Positions 51,153-60,306 are shown, numbered from the stretch's first letter. The stretch: DNA of 64,000 bases from Bacillus cereus (GCF_025917685.1 NZ_CP089518.1:2729001-2793000), one strand, 5' to 3'. Notes: generated by a model not told the origin, from the letters alone. Program-made: numbers and translations.

Positions 51153-51698
51153 TTATAGACTATTAAATAAAGATTGATATTCTTCTTTTAACATACTATA
51201 ACGATAGCGATGAATGAATTTACCATGACGTAATCTATCATTTCTCATTATTCCTTCACAAACAAATCCTGCTTTTTCATAACTCTTTCTAGCTTGTAAA
51301 TTATCTTCGTCTACTCGTAGCCATATTTTTTCTAATTCGTATGCAGAAAAGCCAATTTGTAACATACTGTATAGAGCTGCCATTCCATATCCTTTACCCC
51401 AATATTCTTTATTTCCAATGGCAATCCCTAGTTCAGCATTTTTATTCGTTTTATCGAAATTCTTAATATCTACCCATCCAATGTGTATACCCTTATCAGT
51501 TAGAATAGCTCGTTGTTCATATCCATTCTTTCGACTTATACACGTTTCAATCCACCTTCTCGTATCTTCACGAGTGAACGGTGGATATTGATCTGGTACA
51601 ACTAAATGTTTTGTTACTTCTGTATCTAATGACCACCTGTACCGATCTTCTACATCATCTAGTGATAGTTCTCTTAATTGAACAATTGGTAAATTCAT
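51153..51698 (-). CDS. GNAT acetyltransferase (RimJ/RimL-like)
   Basis: 181 aa, ATG at 51698 behind AAGGGG. VQLRELSLDDVEDRYRWSLDTEVTKHL, ELGIAIGNKEYWGKGYGMAALYSMLQIGF and LRVDEDNLQARKSYEKAGFVCEGIMR show the RimJ/L type. Its start region overlaps the nucleotidyltransferase stop. Confidence 0.9.
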   Translation of the reverse strand: MNLPIVQLRELSLDDVEDRYRWSLDTEVTKHLVVPDQYPPFTREDTRRWIETCISRKNGYEQRAILTDKGIHIGWVDIKNFDKTNKNAELGIAIGNKEYWGKGYGMAALYSMLQIGFSAYELEKIWLRVDEDNLQARKSYEKAGFVCEGIMRNDRLRHGKFIHRYRYSMLKEEYQSLFNSL

Positions 51699-51712
51699 TT
51701 TGCTACCCCTTC

Positions 51713-52417
51713 TCATTTCCCTATAGAAAATCCTTCGAACATTCTTCCCCCATACTCTTCTAACGTTTTTTCTATAAAAGCGATTAAATCCTTTTTCTCA
51801 CCTGTTTTATAAAAGTGATCGAAAACCACAACAAATTTCTCCGCATATACTTCGTCGTACCTTTTCAACACTTTAATGAACCATTTTGAATTTCCAAGCC
51901 ATTGTCCATTTACCCTCAAAACATATTCATGTACTAAATCAGCTAATAAGTTTGCGATAAACAATTCTTCTTCTCTCTTTGTTGCACCAATCAGGTCATC
52001 CAAAGCATCCGTAATAAAATAGCGCTTCTGCTTCATCATTTCTTCAGTCCATTTATCTGGTCCCTTCATTAGTAGATCATTCGCTTCTCTTTTTAACCGC
52101 TCAACAATTTCAACTTTCCCTTTTAAAACAAACCCTTCTAATACTAATTGCGGTAAAGAAGGTCTCCCGCGGTCACAATCCATTTTAAAAAAGGTTTTAT
52201 ACGTTTCAAAATTATGTACAAATACTTCAACAGGCCACCCATTACTATAGAAAGATTCTCTATAACAAGATGACAAACTGTGGTCGAATATTACAATATC
52301 AAGGTCAGATGTTTTCGTAGCCTCTCCTCTAGCAACACTTCCCCCTAGTAAAGCAACATCACATTTCGAAAATTTTGATGTAATTATGTTTTGTGCCGCT
52401 TCAATTGGTTTTATAAT
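51713..52417 (-). CDS. Nucleotidyltransferase-domain protein with apparent ATT/ATA start
   Basis: About 234 aa. The N-terminus, CDVALLGGSVARGEATKTSDLDIVIFD, has the GS..RG....SDLD metal motif of the pol-beta/MNT superfamily; the motif lies upstream of the first ATG (52276), so that ATG cannot be the start. The only frame entry is behind AGAAGGGG, where the next codons are AAG ATT ATA AAA CCA; ATT (4 nt) or ATA (7 nt) would start it. The C-terminal part (residues 60-234) is all-helical. Function unknown; antibiotic or protein nucleotidylation is possible. 12 bp after the AlkD-like gene. Confidence 0.8.
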   Translation of the reverse strand: MIKPIEAAQNIITSKFSKCDVALLGGSVARGEATKTSDLDIVIFDHSLSSCYRESFYSNGWPVEVFVHNFETYKTFFKMDCDRGRPSLPQLVLEGFVLKGKVEIVERLKREANDLLMKGPDKWTEEMMKQKRYFITDALDDLIGATKREEELFIANLLADLVHEYVLRVNGQWLGNSKWFIKVLKRYDEVYAEKFVVVFDHFYKTGEKKDLIAFIEKTLEEYGGRMFEGFSIGK

Positions 52418-52428
52418 CTTACCCCTTC

Positions 52429-53112
52429 TTATTTTACCTTCCTTTTTTCAGCTCTTTCTCGTGCCTTTTTAATATATGGTTCTGCATCTGGAGTTTTACA
52501 TGACGTTGCACCATGATCAACTTCTACTTTTCCAATTTCACGTGCAATTTCAATCGCTTGTTGCTCTAAAGCTTCATTTCGAATCCCTATCGCAATTAAT
52601 GCACTATTCATTGCCTCTCTTTTTCTGTTTTTTTCATTATGTATATGAACTTTAATCACTTCTAAATACGGTAAGAAGAAGTCATTGTCTAACGTTTTAT
52701 TTTTTATTGCAATATTCGCTAATAATGACCAACCAGCTCTTCCAATCCATTCATCATCAGACTTTGTCCATTCTTCCATTCTTTCTATCGCGATTGGCGA
52801 CGTACATATAGCTGTCATAAAAACGTCCATTAAACAATAATAATCAACATCCTGAACCCACCTATTTAGCTGTTCTGATGTTAGTTTCTTCGGATCTAAA
52901 ATCATTGTCGCTAAAGTCATAGCATCCATATTTTTTGTTTCCCATAATGAAATTGCTAAATCATGATCTTTTTTTATCTTCTTTTTTAACAATTTTAAAT
53001 TCGCAAAACTAACTCCAAATAACGGCTCTTTCGCCCCATGGTTTTTATACGTCTTACGAGTTTGTTCTGTCCCATACTCTTTTAGTTGCTGCATTACTTC
53101 TTCAAGTAACAT
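52429..53112 (-). CDS. DNA alkylation repair protein (AlkD-like HEAT repeats)
   Basis: 227 aa. HEAT-like helical repeats: YKNHGAKEPLFGVSFANLKLLKKKIKKDHDLAISLWETKNMDAMTLATMILDPKKLT, then WVQDVDYYCLMDVFM, KSDDEWIGRAGWSLLANIAI. AlkD enzymes are glycosylases for bulky alkyl adducts; this variant is shorter and its catalytic residues are not certain. First gene of the five-gene run. Confidence 0.85.
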   Translation of the reverse strand: MLLEEVMQQLKEYGTEQTRKTYKNHGAKEPLFGVSFANLKLLKKKIKKDHDLAISLWETKNMDAMTLATMILDPKKLTSEQLNRWVQDVDYYCLMDVFMTAICTSPIAIERMEEWTKSDDEWIGRAGWSLLANIAIKNKTLDNDFFLPYLEVIKVHIHNEKNRKREAMNSALIAIGIRNEALEQQAIEIAREIGKVEVDHGATSCKTPDAEPYIKKARERAEKRKVK

Positions 53113-53260
53113 AGGTCCACCTCTTTTATGTTTTATGTTGACTTCATATATGTATGTACGATATATTCTACATTATTTTTTGGTTTTCCTATATTTATTT
53201 TTTAAATACGGTATGTGAAATTTTCATCGATATTCTTTAAAATCAAAAACATCCTCTTCT

Positions 53261-53917
53261 TTATTTTTCACACGGTTGTTCATTCGCACTCTGTATACAA
53301 TACTCCACTAGCGCATTCAACGGATTTATTATGTTCCTTCCTATTATATTTTCTACCCTTGTAGCAGCATCTACCATTGATAATTGTGTAACTGAAAACA
53401 TTTCGTTTCTATCTTTCATAATTTCATATAAATACTGTTCTAATTTAGCATCATGCTCTTCTTTGCGGCCTTGCATAATTAACTCAAATATCCCCTCTAT
53501 CACTTCTACTTTTACTTGTATGGATTTATTATTCTGCTGAGCGTATAGTCTTAAACGTTCCATCGTTCCTGAAACAGTACGGTTATTTGTAAATAGTATT
53601 GTCTGTGGCTCTTCAACCTGACAAATCATTTCAAAGAATGGCTCATCAATTTTCAATATAGGCATGTCTATTTTGAAATCCTCATCTAATAACGTGATAT
53701 AATCTGTACAAGTTATTAAAAGTGTATCTACATCACTTTCAGCTATATACTTTATAATATCTTTTAAATTATTTCGTGCTTGTTCTCGTTCTATTTTTAG
53801 TCTGTGTGATAAGATTGGATCTACAAAATGGAGTATTTCGATTTCAAAAGATTGCAACACTCGGTCAATGTATTCAATATTTGAATGATGAGCATGTAAA
53901 CAAGCTAATTTTTTCAT
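53261..53917 (-). CDS. Asp/Glu racemase-like fold protein
   Basis: 218 aa, ATG behind GGGAGG. MKKLACLHAHHSNIEYIDRVL, TLLITCTDYITLLDEDFKIDMPILKIDEPFF, ILFTNNRTVSGTMERL. The first catalytic Cys (ITCTD, about residue 68) is present, but the usual second Cys is replaced (VTQLSMVDAA), so it may be a non-racemase member. Moderate confidence in the fold. Confidence 0.65.
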   Translation of the reverse strand: MKKLACLHAHHSNIEYIDRVLQSFEIEILHFVDPILSHRLKIEREQARNNLKDIIKYIAESDVDTLLITCTDYITLLDEDFKIDMPILKIDEPFFEMICQVEEPQTILFTNNRTVSGTMERLRLYAQQNNKSIQVKVEVIEGIFELIMQGRKEEHDAKLEQYLYEIMKDRNEMFSVTQLSMVDAATRVENIIGRNIINPLNALVEYCIQSANEQPCEK

Positions 53918-54040
53918 ACTTATCCTCCCTTTCTAAAACAAAAAATATGAATGAACCATTTTACATACAGTTCCATTCATTTAATTCTTCTTTCATTTTT
54001 TCAAACCTGCAAAACCGTGAAATCTTGCATACTTTTTAAA

Positions 54041-54068
54041 AAACTTTTTTGCGTTTGTAAAAAAGTTT
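54041..54068. repeat. Inverted repeat upstream of the deacetylase promoter
   Basis: Perfect 10-bp arms AAACTTTTTT/AAAAAAGTTT with an 8-nt loop, ending just before the -35. Confidence 0.5.
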
Positions 54069-54070
54069 TT

Positions 54071-54100
54071 TTGCATTTCCCCCTCTAAAATTGCTAATAT
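54071..54100 (+). promoter_or_regulatory. Sigma-A promoter of the deacetylase gene
   Basis: TTGCAT, 18 bp, TAATAT, 36 bp before the start. Confidence 0.6.
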
Positions 54101-54135
54101 AGTAGAGTAGAACTTTTATAGAGAGTAGGAAAATT

Positions 54136-54963
54136 ATGCACAATGGAATTCGGATGACAACTTTAGTGAAAAGGGCTCTGTTGATTTGCGCTGGGGTATT
54201 ATTTACATACGAAGCTGCTTATGGATCAACACATATCGCTCTAGCAAGTACAGAGGATGAAGCGAAATCTGTTCAACTTGTAAGTGAAATTCAAACGTCC
54301 CTTGCACCGAAAGAAGCTCCAAAGCACTATAACGGGCAAGTTAGAAAAGTCGCTTACTTAACATTTGACGATGGTCCTGGAAAATACACAGCTGAGCTTT
54401 TAGATATGTTAAAGAGTGAAAATGCAAAAGCAACATTCTTCCTAATTGGTTCAAATGTGAAAGCTTTCCCTGATCTTGTAAAACATGAAAATGCTGAAGG
54501 CCACTATGTTGGGATGCACAGTATGACCCATAACTACAAGAAGCTTTACACAGAAGGTCATTACGTTGATGAAATGAAAGAAGACCAAGGCTTAATCGCT
54601 GGTGTTCTAGGAAAATCACCAGTATTAACACGCCCTGCTTACGGCTCAATGCCAGGATTAAATGAAGCCCTTCGCAACAAAGTTGTCGAAAATGGTTTAA
54701 AAGTTTGGGACTGGACAATTGATTCATTAGACTGGAAATACAACAAAATGCCAGTAGACGCTGCATCTGCTAAAATCGTAGAAAACGTTCTACATGGTGC
54801 TACAAACCCAACAGAAGTTATTCTAATGCACGATATTCATCCACAATCAGTAAAAGCAATACCTGGTATAATTAAAGGATTGAAAGAAAAAGGATATGAA
54901 TTAGAAGCTTATAATGAGAACGAACACTTCCCATTAAACTTCTGGCATGATAATCGTATGTAA
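54136..54963 (+). CDS. Peptidoglycan N-acetylglucosamine deacetylase (CE4)
   Basis: 275 aa. Signal/TM segment at residues 8-36 (ALLICAGVLFTYEAAYGSTHIALA). CE4 motifs: TFDDGP (76-81) with catalytic Asp and metal Asp, HSMTH (128-132) metal His pair, RPAYG (166-170), DWTIDSLDW, and LMHD (230-233). Length and motifs agree with BC1960/BA1961, which deacetylate cell-wall GlcNAc and raise lysozyme resistance; the RPAYG Pro is the one reported as hydroxylated there (from memory). Outside the membrane. Confidence 0.9.
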   Translation: MHNGIRMTTLVKRALLICAGVLFTYEAAYGSTHIALASTEDEAKSVQLVSEIQTSLAPKEAPKHYNGQVRKVAYLTFDDGPGKYTAELLDMLKSENAKATFFLIGSNVKAFPDLVKHENAEGHYVGMHSMTHNYKKLYTEGHYVDEMKEDQGLIAGVLGKSPVLTRPAYGSMPGLNEALRNKVVENGLKVWDWTIDSLDWKYNKMPVDAASAKIVENVLHGATNPTEVILMHDIHPQSVKAIPGIIKGLKEKGYELEAYNENEHFPLNFWHDNRM

Positions 54964-54964
54964 T

Positions 54965-55007
54965 AAAAAGACTTGATTCCCTCTTGTAGGTTATCAAGTC
55001 TTTTTTT
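54965..55007. terminator. Bidirectional terminator between convergent genes
   Basis: AAAAAGACTTGAT/ATCAAGTCTTTTT stem. Confidence 0.9.
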
Positions 55008-55431
55008 ATCGTTTTGGGAATTTCCTTTGTTGCTCTTCTATAGAACGAATAATATTCTCTCTATCCTCTTGAGTTATACCGATAGAAAATTCGTACTCTT
55101 CTTCCTTACACCATGCGGGGTTAAGTTCCAGCGATAAGCGAATAACAATGTTAAACTCCCCTGATTTTTCCCCCATAAATTCAAACGCTAAATTTGGTTC
55201 TATGAAATCTAGTTCGTTATATGTAGGGTTTGGTAAAGATTCAAACCATTTTATCATGTACTGTAAGTCGTAAGTTTGTAAAAAAGGATCCATCGTTTCA
55301 AAAACTTTATTTTCTTCTGATAGTTTCGCCTTTACTCTTAGCCAATTTCTATCACACTCGTCTTTTGCATCTTTATATTGGTAATTTACAACCTCTAAAT
55401 GTAGTGATATTTTTTCATTTTGAAAATTCAT
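55006..55431 (-). CDS. WapI-like immunity family protein (tentative)
   Basis: 141 aa. KISLHLEVVNYQYKDAKDECDRNWLRVKAKLSEE then TMDPFLQTYDLQYMIKWFESLPNP and LELNPAWCKEEEYEFSIGITQ recall the WapI immunity family (N-terminal NWL.V, central L.T.EL..L..W). No toxin gene is next to it, so it may be an orphan immunity gene or a misassignment. Confidence 0.55.
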   Translation of the reverse strand: MNFQNEKISLHLEVVNYQYKDAKDECDRNWLRVKAKLSEENKVFETMDPFLQTYDLQYMIKWFESLPNPTYNELDFIEPNLAFEFMGEKSGEFNIVIRLSLELNPAWCKEEEYEFSIGITQEDRENIIRSIEEQQRKFPKR

Positions 55432-55612
55432 GCATAGACTCCTTTTATTTTACCCTATTTTAAAAATATACTTTTCTGTTTCAATATTGATCCTCAAGGA
55501 AAATCAAAAAGTTTTACAAACAATACAATCATAACACATTTTTTTCAAACCAATCCCTATTTCCTTTATTCAAATTCCCTCACTGTCTTACAGTATAATA
55601 TTTACATTTAAT

Positions 55613-55652
55613 AAAAAGACTTGAATTCTAATTATGAATTCAAGTCTTTTTA
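55613..55652 (-). terminator. Terminator of the Ula-type PTS operon
   Basis: AAAAAGACTTGAATTC/GAATTCAAGTCTTTTT stem; shares AAAAAGACTTGA with the terminator at 54965. Confidence 0.92.
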
Positions 55653-55663
55653 TTATCTATTCT

Positions 55664-56935
55664 TTAGAAAATATTTCCTAGCAATTTTGCAATCTCACTA
55701 ATTAAAATACCAACAACAGCAAAGTCAGAATCACCGAATGTTGTATTTTCAAATCCTAATCCACCTAATATAGGTAGTAATATGGCTGGTAGGAATGAGA
55801 TTAATAACCCATTTACAAAAGCTCCAAGTATTGCTCCTCGTCTTCCTCCAGTTGCATTTCCAAATACAGCAGCTGTTGCCCCTGTGAAGAAATGAGGGAT
55901 TAATCCTGGCACTATTACACTTAAGCCGATAAACGGAAGAATAAACATAGATAGTAATCCAGCAATAAAACTTATTAAAAAACCAATAATAACTGCATTT
56001 GGCGCGAATGGAAAGATTGTTGGACAATCTAATGCTGGTTTGGCGTTTGGTACAAGTTTATCTGCTATCCCTTTAAATGCGGGGACAATTTCTGCAATCA
56101 ACATACGGACACCAGCTAGAATAATATATACACCCGCAGCAAATGTAATTGCTTGCATGAATGAATACACGAGATAATTTTGTCCGTTACTTAATTCTGT
56201 TTCGATAAAGTTTTCCCCAGCAAATGGTGCAACAATAAAGAATAAAATAGCCATTGTTAATGACATAGAAACTGATGTATCACGTAAAAAACCTAATGAC
56301 TTCGGTACTTTAATTTGTTCTGTAGATTTTTCCTTATTCCCAAATTTACTACCAACAAATCCTGCTGCTAAATACCCAACTGAACCGAAATGACCAATTG
56401 CGATATCATCCATTCCCGTAATTTTTCTAACATACGGTTGAAGTAGGGCTGGAAAAATGACCATAAGTAATCCTAGAATAATGGATCCAATAATAACTAG
56501 TGAAGCGCCTTTCATCCCTGTAGTTGAAAATACAGCTGAAATTAAACATGCCATGAATAAGGTATGATGACCGGTTAAAAATACATATTTAAATCTTGTA
56601 AATCGTGCAATTAGTAAATTAGCAATCATCCCAAATACCATAATTAATGCCGTTTCTGTTCCTAAAGTTTGCTGTGCTATCGCAACAACTGCTTCGTTAT
56701 TTGGAATAATCCCTTTAATATGGAATGCTTTATCAAATATTTTACCAAAAACATCTAAAGCTCCTATTAATATAGTGGCTCCGCCTCCTAAAACGACGAA
56801 GCCCATAATTGTTTTTAATGTTCCTGAAACTGTATCTGCAAAATTCTTTTTTTGCAATAGTAAACCACACATAGCAAACAATCCAACTAATATTGCAGGC
56901 TGTCCCAAAATATCCTTCATTATTAAATCAAACAT
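55664..56935 (-). CDS. ulaA: PTS ascorbate-type transporter subunit IIC (UlaA)
   Basis: 423 aa, about 11 TM. FLTGHHTLFMACLISAVF, DDIAIGHFGSVGYLAAGFVG, GATAAVFGNATGGRRGAILGAFVNGLLISFLPA are UlaA signatures. Forms the membrane channel of the L-ascorbate PTS. Downstream of IIB with 24 bp between. No ulaD/E/F catabolic genes follow. Confidence 0.93.
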   Translation of the reverse strand: MFDLIMKDILGQPAILVGLFAMCGLLLQKKNFADTVSGTLKTIMGFVVLGGGATILIGALDVFGKIFDKAFHIKGIIPNNEAVVAIAQQTLGTETALIMVFGMIANLLIARFTRFKYVFLTGHHTLFMACLISAVFSTTGMKGASLVIIGSIILGLLMVIFPALLQPYVRKITGMDDIAIGHFGSVGYLAAGFVGSKFGNKEKSTEQIKVPKSLGFLRDTSVSMSLTMAILFFIVAPFAGENFIETELSNGQNYLVYSFMQAITFAAGVYIILAGVRMLIAEIVPAFKGIADKLVPNAKPALDCPTIFPFAPNAVIIGFLISFIAGLLSMFILPFIGLSVIVPGLIPHFFTGATAAVFGNATGGRRGAILGAFVNGLLISFLPAILLPILGGLGFENTTFGDSDFAVVGILISEIAKLLGNIF

Positions 56936-56959
56936 AGCACTACTCCCCTTTCACTGTTT

Positions 56960-57229
56960 CTACATCAGGTGTTTTTGTAATGCCTCTTTAATTTCATTTA
57001 AATCTAGAATGTTTGTTAATCCAGCAACTGTGCGAGTACCATCTTCAAGGTTGCAAATGATATCTTTCGCACCTAAATATAGATCTGCTTGTTCTGATTT
57101 ACTTGATGCTAAATCCGTATGAGAAACTTCAGCTTGCAAACCAAGTTCAGTTAATATTTTCTTTACATTCATTTCTATAATAAAACTACTTCCTAATCCA
57201 TTTCCACATACAACTAATACTTTTTTCAT
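56960..57229 (-). CDS. ulaB: PTS IIB subunit (UlaB-like)
   Basis: 89 aa. KKVLVVCGNGLGSSFIIEMNVKKIL: the phospho-accepting Cys near residue 8 in the CGNGLGSS loop. LASSKSEQADLYLGAKDII follows. Passes phosphate from the EIIA domain to substrate on UlaA. 13 bp after the regulator gene. Confidence 0.93.
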   Translation of the reverse strand: MKKVLVVCGNGLGSSFIIEMNVKKILTELGLQAEVSHTDLASSKSEQADLYLGAKDIICNLEDGTRTVAGLTNILDLNEIKEALQKHLM

Positions 57230-57242
57230 TTCAATCTCCCCT

Positions 57243-59348
57243 TTAATTAGAATATTTAGCTATCATTTCTAGCATTTTATCTTTTGAATTTGAATGCATT
57301 AACATTTCTATGTTTTTTGGTTCAGATAACATCTCACTTAATTGTGCCAATGCCTTCAAATGTGTTTCGTTATCTATAGCTGCTAATACAATAATTAAAT
57401 TTACAGCATGCTCTTGTTTTTCTGAGAATAAAACACTTTCTTTTAATTGTAATAAACTCATCCCTAACTTTTTAACTCCTGCCTCAGGGCGAGCGTGAGG
57501 TATTGCAATTTTAGGTGCAATAACAATATACGGGCCTAATTTCTTCACATTCGCAATCATCTCAGAAATATATTCTTCAAAAATATGTCCACTTTGTAAT
57601 AAAGGTTCCGACGCAACACGAATTGCTTCCTCCCACGCCTCAACGTGATTCTCAAGCTGAATAAATTCTCTAGTTAATAGCTCGTTTAACATAGGCTTAT
57701 ATTTCTCCTCCTTATCAATATGTACCGGACCACTCATAAACTCTCTCAATTCATTTTTCAAAGATTTTTCATCTAAAATGTCTGTGTATTTTTGGATAAT
57801 ACCCATCATCATATCAACTGAATCATTTTGATTTTCGCCATACAAAGCTACATTTACTTTTCGTAGTAACGATGCTTTTTCGGAATCAGTCAAAATTGGA
57901 TTTACCATAAAGATAGGAATTTTCCCCTTCTCAAGTTCAGTTGTAGTAATGATACAATCTACATCAAATGCATTTGATTCATATTCCCGCTTTGAAATTG
58001 CTTTTAAAATATCTACACTCGAAAACAATTGCTCTAATTGGTACTGCAACATACGTGATGTGCCAATACCATTTGGACAAACAAGTAGCGCAGTTTTTCT
58101 TGGACTGGGAACGATTCCTTCTTTCCTCATCCAAGCACCAAAATGCATAGTAATATATGCCATTTCATCATCTGAAACCGCCTTTCCAACATATTCTTCA
58201 AAATGATGAATCACTTTTTTTGTAAGAGTATATACCTCTTGATAATTTTGCTGGATTGTATAAAGTAATGGATTTTCTATTTCAATCCCGTACTTTACGC
58301 GATAAAATGCCGGTTTCATATGCATATATAGGTCTGAAGCAAGTCCTTTAAAATCTTGAAATATAACACAAGCATAATGTTGAAAATCCTTTATCATACA
58401 TCCGACCATTGAATGTATTCCATCAATCTCACTTTTTTCAAAGTCTTTTTGTTGAGCATTTACTTTTGCTCCTAACAAATGAGTCGTAATATAATAAATC
58501 TCGTCTATTGGAAAATCCACGAAAAATACTCTTTCAAACTGTTTTGCAATATATTTTGCTGCTTCAAATTGTTTTGTTTCACGTAGTACATCCTTTTCAG
58601 CATCTTCCATCTCAACACATTTTCCATTTACAATACGATTGCGGAATAAATACATGTAAACGCTTAAACTTTCAAGTACCTCATCTGTGTACTGAACTCC
58701 TAAAAGCTCTTCACAATTCGATAAAATATTTTTTATTATAAGAAGTTCCTCGTGATCTTTATTACCTTTTACACTTTTATTATCATTCGTAATATATTTC
58801 ACATGCGATATTAAATATTCCCATCCATGCTTTGAAATTATTTGTGAAAGATTTAAGATTAATATATTTCGTTTTCCATGTTCATTCCCTATAATATTGT
58901 AGCCATGTTTACGATTAAAGTTTAATGCGAGCTTAAACTTCACTAACTCTGCTTTTATTTTTTTCAAGTCAGCAAGAGCAGTATTACGACTGACTTGCAC
59001 AAGTTCTATTAAGTCTACTAATAGAATCCTTTTCTCCATTGTTAGTAAATAAAGAACCAGCAATATTTTTCGTTCATGTGGAGAATATTCATATTGGCTT
59101 GTTGTAAATCCATTTAACTTTTTTATCACTCTTTGCTTCGTTTCATTATCAAAACAGTAGCCTAAAGGGCGAATATATTCATATGAATTTAAATCCTCTG
59201 CAACTAACCAATCTTCTATTTTCTTCATATCATAATAAATTGTTCGCTTTGAAACTTGTATGACTTCCATTAATTGAGATACAGAAACATAGCTATCTGC
59301 TTGAATAATTTGCTGTAAAATACTTATACTTCGATTATCTAATATCAT
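57243..59348 (-). CDS. BglG/MtlR-type PRD transcription activator with EIIA (Ula/Fru-Mtl type) domain
   Basis: 701 aa. Two HTH domains (SISILQQIIQADSYVSVSQLMEVIQVSKRTIYYDM near residue 8; LLVDLIELVQVSRNTALADLKKI near 103). Two PRDs about 190-420 with conserved His (YYITTHLLGAKV, MAYITMHFGAWM). EIIB-like GalM-type TALLVCPNGIGTSRMLQYQLEQLF (about 425). C-terminal EIIA (IVIAPKIAIPHARPEAGVKKLG; active His in PHARP near residue 625). It both senses PTS phosphorylation and supplies EIIA (UlaC role) to the operon, which explains why no separate ulaC is seen. Confidence 0.92.
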   Translation of the reverse strand: MILDNRSISILQQIIQADSYVSVSQLMEVIQVSKRTIYYDMKKIEDWLVAEDLNSYEYIRPLGYCFDNETKQRVIKKLNGFTTSQYEYSPHERKILLVLYLLTMEKRILLVDLIELVQVSRNTALADLKKIKAELVKFKLALNFNRKHGYNIIGNEHGKRNILILNLSQIISKHGWEYLISHVKYITNDNKSVKGNKDHEELLIIKNILSNCEELLGVQYTDEVLESLSVYMYLFRNRIVNGKCVEMEDAEKDVLRETKQFEAAKYIAKQFERVFFVDFPIDEIYYITTHLLGAKVNAQQKDFEKSEIDGIHSMVGCMIKDFQHYACVIFQDFKGLASDLYMHMKPAFYRVKYGIEIENPLLYTIQQNYQEVYTLTKKVIHHFEEYVGKAVSDDEMAYITMHFGAWMRKEGIVPSPRKTALLVCPNGIGTSRMLQYQLEQLFSSVDILKAISKREYESNAFDVDCIITTTELEKGKIPIFMVNPILTDSEKASLLRKVNVALYGENQNDSVDMMMGIIQKYTDILDEKSLKNELREFMSGPVHIDKEEKYKPMLNELLTREFIQLENHVEAWEEAIRVASEPLLQSGHIFEEYISEMIANVKKLGPYIVIAPKIAIPHARPEAGVKKLGMSLLQLKESVLFSEKQEHAVNLIIVLAAIDNETHLKALAQLSEMLSEPKNIEMLMHSNSKDKMLEMIAKYSN

Positions 59349-59424
59349 ATATGATATACACCCTTTCTATACTTGTTCTTAAATAGAATTGCAAGTATAG
59401 ATACTAACTTTGCAAAATTAGAAT

Positions 59425-59440
59425 TTGAAATCGCTTTCTA
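59425..59440 (-). promoter_or_regulatory. cre site (CcpA) of the Ula operon
   Basis: Minus strand TAGAAAGCGATTTCAA differs from the cre consensus WTGNAANCGNWWNCAW at one base; 77 bp before the regulator start, so carbon repression is expected. Confidence 0.6.
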
Positions 59441-59542
59441 TTAATATCTTATCTTGTATCTCTTCTAAAATTAAGTCCAAATTCTTGTTTATGCACAGTG
59501 CAATGATTGTACTTTTATTTTTAAATTTTATTATATACGCAC

Positions 59543-59700
59543 GGTATATGAAATTACACAATACATATTTTTATTTTAAAGACAATTTGTCAATCTAAGT
59601 GCGACAGTTCCTCCTGAAACGCTTCATGGACAGTTTCCCACGTAAGTAAGTGGTGTAGTAACTTCTATTTTACACGAAGCGAGATGGCCTTTTTTGCTTT
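59543..59700 (+). ncRNA. Candidate three-way-junction small RNA
   Basis: In the 412-bp gap 59349-59760. Plus strand: closing stem CGCTTC (59620) with GAAGCG (59676), inner stems CCAC/GTGG (59638/59650) and TGTA/TACA (59654/59671), then GGCCTTTTTT. Unpaired 5' part holds TTCCTCCT (anti-ribosome-site) and TTTCCC. A possible promoter TTGTAC-18-TTATAT starts at 59507. No family recognised; start inferred. Confidence 0.35.
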
Positions 59701-59760
59701 TTTCTTTAGGTGTTACACTTGATAATACAATGCGTCAATACATAAAATATTTTTAACTTA

Positions 59761-60306
59761 TTACCCTTTATACATAAAATAAATTTGATTTGCGATATAA
59801 TCTGAACTAAAGTGAAGTCCATTCCTTATCCACCACATGATGATACCTACCAAAGAAGCTGTTTTAATATCAACCGCAACATAGTCATCTGGCAAATCCT
59901 TTTTCGTATTCTCTCTTCTCGTTTCTATTAATTGCTTTAAAAATAAAAATAGTTGTTCCTCAAATTGATTCATTTTAAATAATATAAATAAATAATTTCG
60001 ATGGATATATAAATAATCAAGTAATTGTGTTAGCTTTTGTTTTTCTGATAAATCTTTTGCATGTATTAAATCCACAATTTTATTAGAAAGCTCGTTTAAA
60101 ATCTCATTTGTGATTTGGTCTAGTAAATCTTGAATATCTTGATAATGTAAGTAAAATGTTGTCCGATTTAATCCTGCTTTTGTTGCGACTTTCTGAACCG
60201 TTAAACTTGAAGTACTAGGATTCTCACATAGGAGAGAAAAAACAGCATTTTTAAACATTTCTCTTGAACGAACTGTACGAGGATCTTCTTTTTTAGGTGT
60301 AGACAT
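59761..60306 (-). CDS. TetR/AcrR family regulator of the adjacent MFS pump
   Basis: 181 aa. HTH: SREMFKNAVFSLLCENPSTSSLTVQKVATKAGLNRTTFYLHYQDIQDLLDQI (about residues 13-65), then a TetR_C_33-like helical domain. Divergent from the DHA2 pump with two palindromic TCGACA/TGTCGA sites between. Expected to repress both genes until it binds a pump substrate. Confidence 0.92.
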   Translation of the reverse strand: MSTPKKEDPRTVRSREMFKNAVFSLLCENPSTSSLTVQKVATKAGLNRTTFYLHYQDIQDLLDQITNEILNELSNKIVDLIHAKDLSEKQKLTQLLDYLYIHRNYLFILFKMNQFEEQLFLFLKQLIETRRENTKKDLPDDYVAVDIKTASLVGIIMWWIRNGLHFSSDYIANQIYFMYKG

